Assembly (NCBI GenBank): GCA_015494245.1
Contig: WGBN01000150.1
Coordinates: forward strand, 1-7,988
DNA: 7,988 nt
DNA from: Saprospiraceae bacterium
GTDB lineage: Bacteria; Bacteroidota; Bacteroidia; Chitinophagales; Saprospiraceae
Direction: 5' to 3'
Below, piece after piece: positions 6,236 through 7,988 of the stretch; position 1 is the stretch's first letter, and the number at the start of each line of letters is the position of its first letter. The notes beneath the pieces are model-generated. The model was given only the letters and a program-made list of their open reading frames with translations. It made no database searches and was not told where the DNA came from. Made by a program: the position numbers and the translations under genes.

Positions 6236-6697
6236 TCAGAGTTGAACGGCTTTGGGGATAAAGGCGCGCACTTCATCTAAAGCCCCCACGCGTATGAGTT
6301 CGCGCACAATGCTGGAGCTGATGTGCGAATAGGCGGGCCGGCTGATCAAAAAGATGGTATCCACTTCGGCAGCCAGCGAGGTATTCAGTTGCGAGATGGT
6401 CTTTTCATACTCGAAGTCCGAGCTGCTGCGCAAGCCACGGAGGATAAAGCGCGCTCCTATGCTGTGGCAAAAATTTGCCGTAAGGCCCTCATAAAAAGTA
6501 ACTTCCACTCCGGGCTCATCGGCAAATACGGCGCGCAACCAGGCCAATCGCTGCTCCAACTCAAACAAATACTTCTTACCGCTATTAACCCCTATGGCCA
6601 CGACCAGCTTGTCGAACAGGGGCAAGGCCCTGCGCACCAGGTCTTCATGACCTATGGTGATGGGATCGAAAGAACCGGGAAATACTCCAATGCGCAT
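6236..6697 (-). CDS. coaD: Phosphopantetheine adenylyltransferase
   Basis: CoaD transfers AMP from ATP to 4'-phosphopantetheine, giving dephospho-CoA, the next-to-last step of coenzyme A synthesis, in the cytosol. At 153 residues it has the normal length. The nucleotidyltransferase fold is marked by PGSFDPITIGH at the N-terminus, where T14-I-G-H17 is the T/HxGH ATP-binding motif. RGLRSSSDFEYE (87-98) is the family signature for substrate binding, and ISSSIVRE (126-133) is the ISSxxVR ATP-binding motif. Known family members form hexamers. The ATG at 6697 is followed at once by the conserved MRIGVFPGSFDP. Upstream, the glnA terminator ends about 15 bases away, so coaD should have its own promoter or depend on readthrough. 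A TATCATTG sequence (minus strand, 6709-6702), one base off the -7 consensus, lies too close to the start to be convincing. Downstream it is tightly coupled to the HAD gene. Confidence 0.97.
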   Translation of the reverse strand: MRIGVFPGSFDPITIGHEDLVRRALPLFDKLVVAIGVNSGKKYLFELEQRLAWLRAVFADEPGVEVTFYEGLTANFCHSIGARFILRGLRSSSDFEYEKTISQLNTSLAAEVDTIFLISRPAYSHISSSIVRELIRVGALDEVRAFIPKAVQL

Positions 6698-6711
6698 GGC
6701 GCAATGATAAG

Positions 6712-6744
6712 AAAAAAGCGAAGAAGGCAGGCCCTCTTCGCTTT
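6712..6744 (-). terminator. Intrinsic terminator of glnA
   Basis: AAAGCGAAGA (6715-6724) and TCTTCGCTTT (6735-6744) are exact 10-base reverse complements. GG (6726-6727) and CC (6733-6734) can add two pairs around a bulged base. On the minus strand the stem runs straight into a T-run (T6 in total, 6717-6712). This is a classic stem plus U-tract, five bases past the glnA stop codon, and it separates glnA from coaD. Confidence 0.88.
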
Positions 6745-6748
6745 GATT

Positions 6749-7750
6749 TTAAGAAACTTCGCGCAAAGTTTGTAAGATGCGCGCCACAATGCGGTAAGGA
6801 TCAGCATTGGAAGCGGGGCGGCGATCTTCGAGATAACCCTTCCACTTCTCAGCCGTACCCACCGGAATGCGAATGGAAGCGCCGCGATCGCTGATGCCAT
6901 AGCTAAAGCGGTCAATGGCTTGGGTTTCGTGCAGGCCTGTCAGGCGCATTTCGTTGCCGGAGCCATAGACGGCGATGTGTTCGTTGTGGTATTTGCCAAA
7001 GGTTTCGCAAATGGTTTTAAAGTATTCTTCGCCGCCCTCATTGCGCATGCGGGAATTGGAAAAGTTCGTATGCAAGCCCGAGCCGTTCCAATCGCCCTGT
7101 ACCGGCTTGGGATGAAACTCTACGACCAGGCCGTATTTTTCGGTAGAGCGATGCAGGAGATAGCGAGCCAGCCACAAGTCGTCAGCGGCCCGCTTGGCGC
7201 CTTTTCCAAAGCACTGGAATTCCCACTGCCCCAACATCACCTCGGCATTGATGCCCGTGAGCTGTATGCCGGCATCGAGGCAGAGGTCAAAGTGCTCTTC
7301 GACGATGTTGCGTCCGGCGCAGTTTTCAAAGCCCACGGAGCAGTAATAAGGCCCCTGGGGACGCGGGTAGCCCTGCTCGGGAAAGCCCAGAGGAAGGCCC
7401 CCTTTGGTCAGCACGTACTCCTGCTCAAAGCCAAACCAGCAGTCAGGGTCGTCTTCAAAAGCAGCTCTTGTGTTCGAAGGGTGAGGTGTACCATCGGGAT
7501 TCAGCACCTCACACATGACCAAAAAGCCATTCTTGCGCGCAGGGTCGGAAACCACGCGCACCGGCTTTAGGAGACAATCCGAAAAATGCCCTTCAGCCTG
7601 TTGCGTAGAGCTGCCGTCGAAAGACCAAATCGGCAAATGCTCGATGTCTCCATCAAAAAAATCCATGTCCAAGACCTTGGTCTTGCTTCTCAAGCTCGGC
7701 TCCGGCTTGCCGCCATCCAGCCAGATGTACTCAAACTTAAATTTCCCCAT
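6749..7750 (-). CDS. glnA: Glutamine synthetase, type II (GSII)
   Basis: This cytosolic enzyme makes glutamine from glutamate, ammonia and ATP, the main entry of ammonium into metabolism. The 333 residues belong to the short GSII group, first known from eukaryotes and rhizobia and also common in Bacteroidota, not the 470-residue GSI. A beta-grasp domain occupies about residues 1-85 with EYIWLDGG and WSFDGSSTQQAEG (42-54). The catalytic domain follows. DCWFGFEQEY (103-112) and E170 within INAEVMLGQWEFQ bind metal. NGSGLHTNFS (222-231) and NEMRLTGLHE (266-275) bind ATP and glutamate. SYGISDRGASIRIP (283-296) and YLEDRRPASNADPY (306-319) complete the active site. The adenylylation loop of GSI is absent, so control by GlnE-type adenylylation is not expected. 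Control could instead act at the leader, which has a hairpin (7787-7827). The ATG at 7750 is preceded by A-rich sequence and not a Shine-Dalgarno box, as is usual in this phylum. The gene is bounded by its own terminator. Confidence 0.97.
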   Translation of the reverse strand: MGKFKFEYIWLDGGKPEPSLRSKTKVLDMDFFDGDIEHLPIWSFDGSSTQQAEGHFSDCLLKPVRVVSDPARKNGFLVMCEVLNPDGTPHPSNTRAAFEDDPDCWFGFEQEYVLTKGGLPLGFPEQGYPRPQGPYYCSVGFENCAGRNIVEEHFDLCLDAGIQLTGINAEVMLGQWEFQCFGKGAKRAADDLWLARYLLHRSTEKYGLVVEFHPKPVQGDWNGSGLHTNFSNSRMRNEGGEEYFKTICETFGKYHNEHIAVYGSGNEMRLTGLHETQAIDRFSYGISDRGASIRIPVGTAEKWKGYLEDRRPASNADPYRIVARILQTLREVS

Positions 7751-7786
7751 TGCTGTTTAATTTTTTGAATGAGTTTAGTTAAAAGA

Positions 7787-7827
7787 GAAAAGCGACCGGA
7801 CGACATCGAGTCGTCAGATCGCTTTTC
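7787..7827 (-). promoter_or_regulatory. Hairpin in the glnA leader, possible attenuator
   Basis: GAAAAGCGA (7787-7795) pairs exactly with TCGCTTTTC (7819-7827). After a small internal loop, GACGAC (7799-7804) pairs exactly with GTCGTC (7810-7815) around a 5-base ATCGA loop. Transcribed leftward toward glnA, the stem is followed by TCTCTTTTAAC, a broken T-rich tract. It therefore looks like a moderate terminator placed about 37 bases before the glnA start codon, where it could act as an attenuator. Structure is seen; function is inferred. Confidence 0.55.
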
Positions 7828-7859
7828 CCAAAGGATATCACAAAATCTTTGCGCTTTGG
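7828..7859 (-). promoter_or_regulatory. Second possible stem in the glnA leader
   Basis: CCAAAG (7828-7833) pairs with CTTTGG (7854-7859) across a 20-base loop and directly adjoins the hairpin at 7787-7827. Its upstream arm on the minus strand contains AAAGCG (7857-7852), the same six bases found in the 5' arm of the neighbouring hairpin. It could therefore compete for the CGCTTT of that hairpin's 3' arm. The pairing is short, so this is tentative. Confidence 0.3.
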
Positions 7860-7865
7860 CATCCG

Positions 7866-7873
7866 CAAAGATA
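7866..7873 (-). promoter_or_regulatory. Candidate glnA -7 promoter box
   Basis: On the minus strand this reads TATCTTTG, an exact match to TAnnTTTG. A TGTG (minus strand, 7895-7892), one base off the TTTG -33 box, lies 18 bases upstream, close to the expected spacing. Transcription would start near 7860 and give a leader of about 110 bases that holds both stems described above. Confidence 0.55.
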
Positions 7874-7883
7874 CAAATTTTTT

Positions 7884-7891
7884 TATTTTTG
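7884..7891 (+). promoter_or_regulatory. Candidate -7 promoter box for the divergent plus-strand gene
   Basis: TATTTTTG matches TAnnTTTG exactly and lies 40 bases before the ATG at 7932. A TTTG at 7855-7858 is a possible -33 box, but its 25-base spacing is longer than usual. It sits back to back with the glnA -7 box, so the two promoters would overlap. Confidence 0.4.
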
Positions 7892-7931
7892 CACATCCGG
7901 ACGGAAAAAATTGCGCACAAATTTCAGAAGC

Positions 7932-7988
7932 ATGGGCTTCAAAAGCATTTTTTCTGTCCTGTTGTGCCTCGGCAGCATTGCTTTGCAG
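7932..7988 (+). CDS. Start of an exported protein, 3' end outside the window
   Basis: An ATG at 7932 opens a frame that runs to the window edge. The 19 visible residues are MGFKSIFSVLLCLGSIALQ. A lysine near the start followed by an uninterrupted hydrophobic stretch is what a signal peptide looks like. No lipobox can be judged, because the likely cleavage site is at or beyond the edge. The frame is transcribed away from glnA and has a plausible -7 box upstream. Nothing can be said about the mature protein. A short chance frame is possible, but start, hydrophobic core and promoter all agree. Confidence 0.55.
   Translation, partial: MGFKSIFSVLLCLGSIALQ

Noticed and set aside
6920..7570. 216-codon plus-strand open frame
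   Set aside because: It is antisense to glnA and has no family resemblance.

Overview
The window reads as an ordinary chromosomal stretch of a member of the phylum Bacteroidota, most likely from the Saprospiraceae or a neighbouring family. That is an inference from four things. The glutamine synthetase is the GSII type. The P5C dehydrogenase is about 540 residues and of the ALDH4 type. The first gene encodes a Cys/Gly/Asn-rich secreted protein ending in an Ig/PKD-like segment. Promoter-like TAnnTTTG (-7) boxes occur, and Shine-Dalgarno sequences are weak.

Layout, left to right. Six genes lie on the minus strand, so transcription runs right to left, and one divergent gene starts on the plus strand at the right edge. 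Positions 1-1566 hold the first 522 codons of a large secreted protein whose end lies beyond the left edge. It has a signal peptide, a beta-propeller-like body and the start of an Ig/PKD-like module. Positions 1567-1865 are non-coding and contain nested inverted repeats. Positions 1866-3473 are pyrG (CTP synthase). Positions 3474-3811 are non-coding and hold two kinds of palindromic repeat. Positions 3812-5440 are a 1-pyrroline-5-carboxylate dehydrogenase (pruA type). Positions 5528-6229 are a YjjG-like HAD nucleotidase, and 6236-6697 are coaD, six bases upstream of it. Positions 6749-7750 are a type II glutamine synthetase, flanked by a clear intrinsic terminator (6712-6744) and a structured leader (7787-7859). 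Positions 7932-7988 are the first 19 codons of an exported protein on the plus strand, divergent from glnA.

How the genes relate. Three of the enzymes touch the glutamate/glutamine pool: P5C dehydrogenase makes glutamate from proline-derived P5C, glutamine synthetase makes glutamine from it, and CTP synthase uses glutamine as its nitrogen donor. Only coaD and the HAD gene look like a tight operon. The others are separated by gaps with hairpins or repeats, so shared regulation is not shown.

I found no mobile element with a transposase, no CRISPR array, no RNA gene I can name, and no convincing new multi-gene system. The points worth a second look are non-coding: the glnA leader hairpin with a possible alternative pairing, the structured gap at 1582-1714, and the dense palindromic block at 3528-3779.
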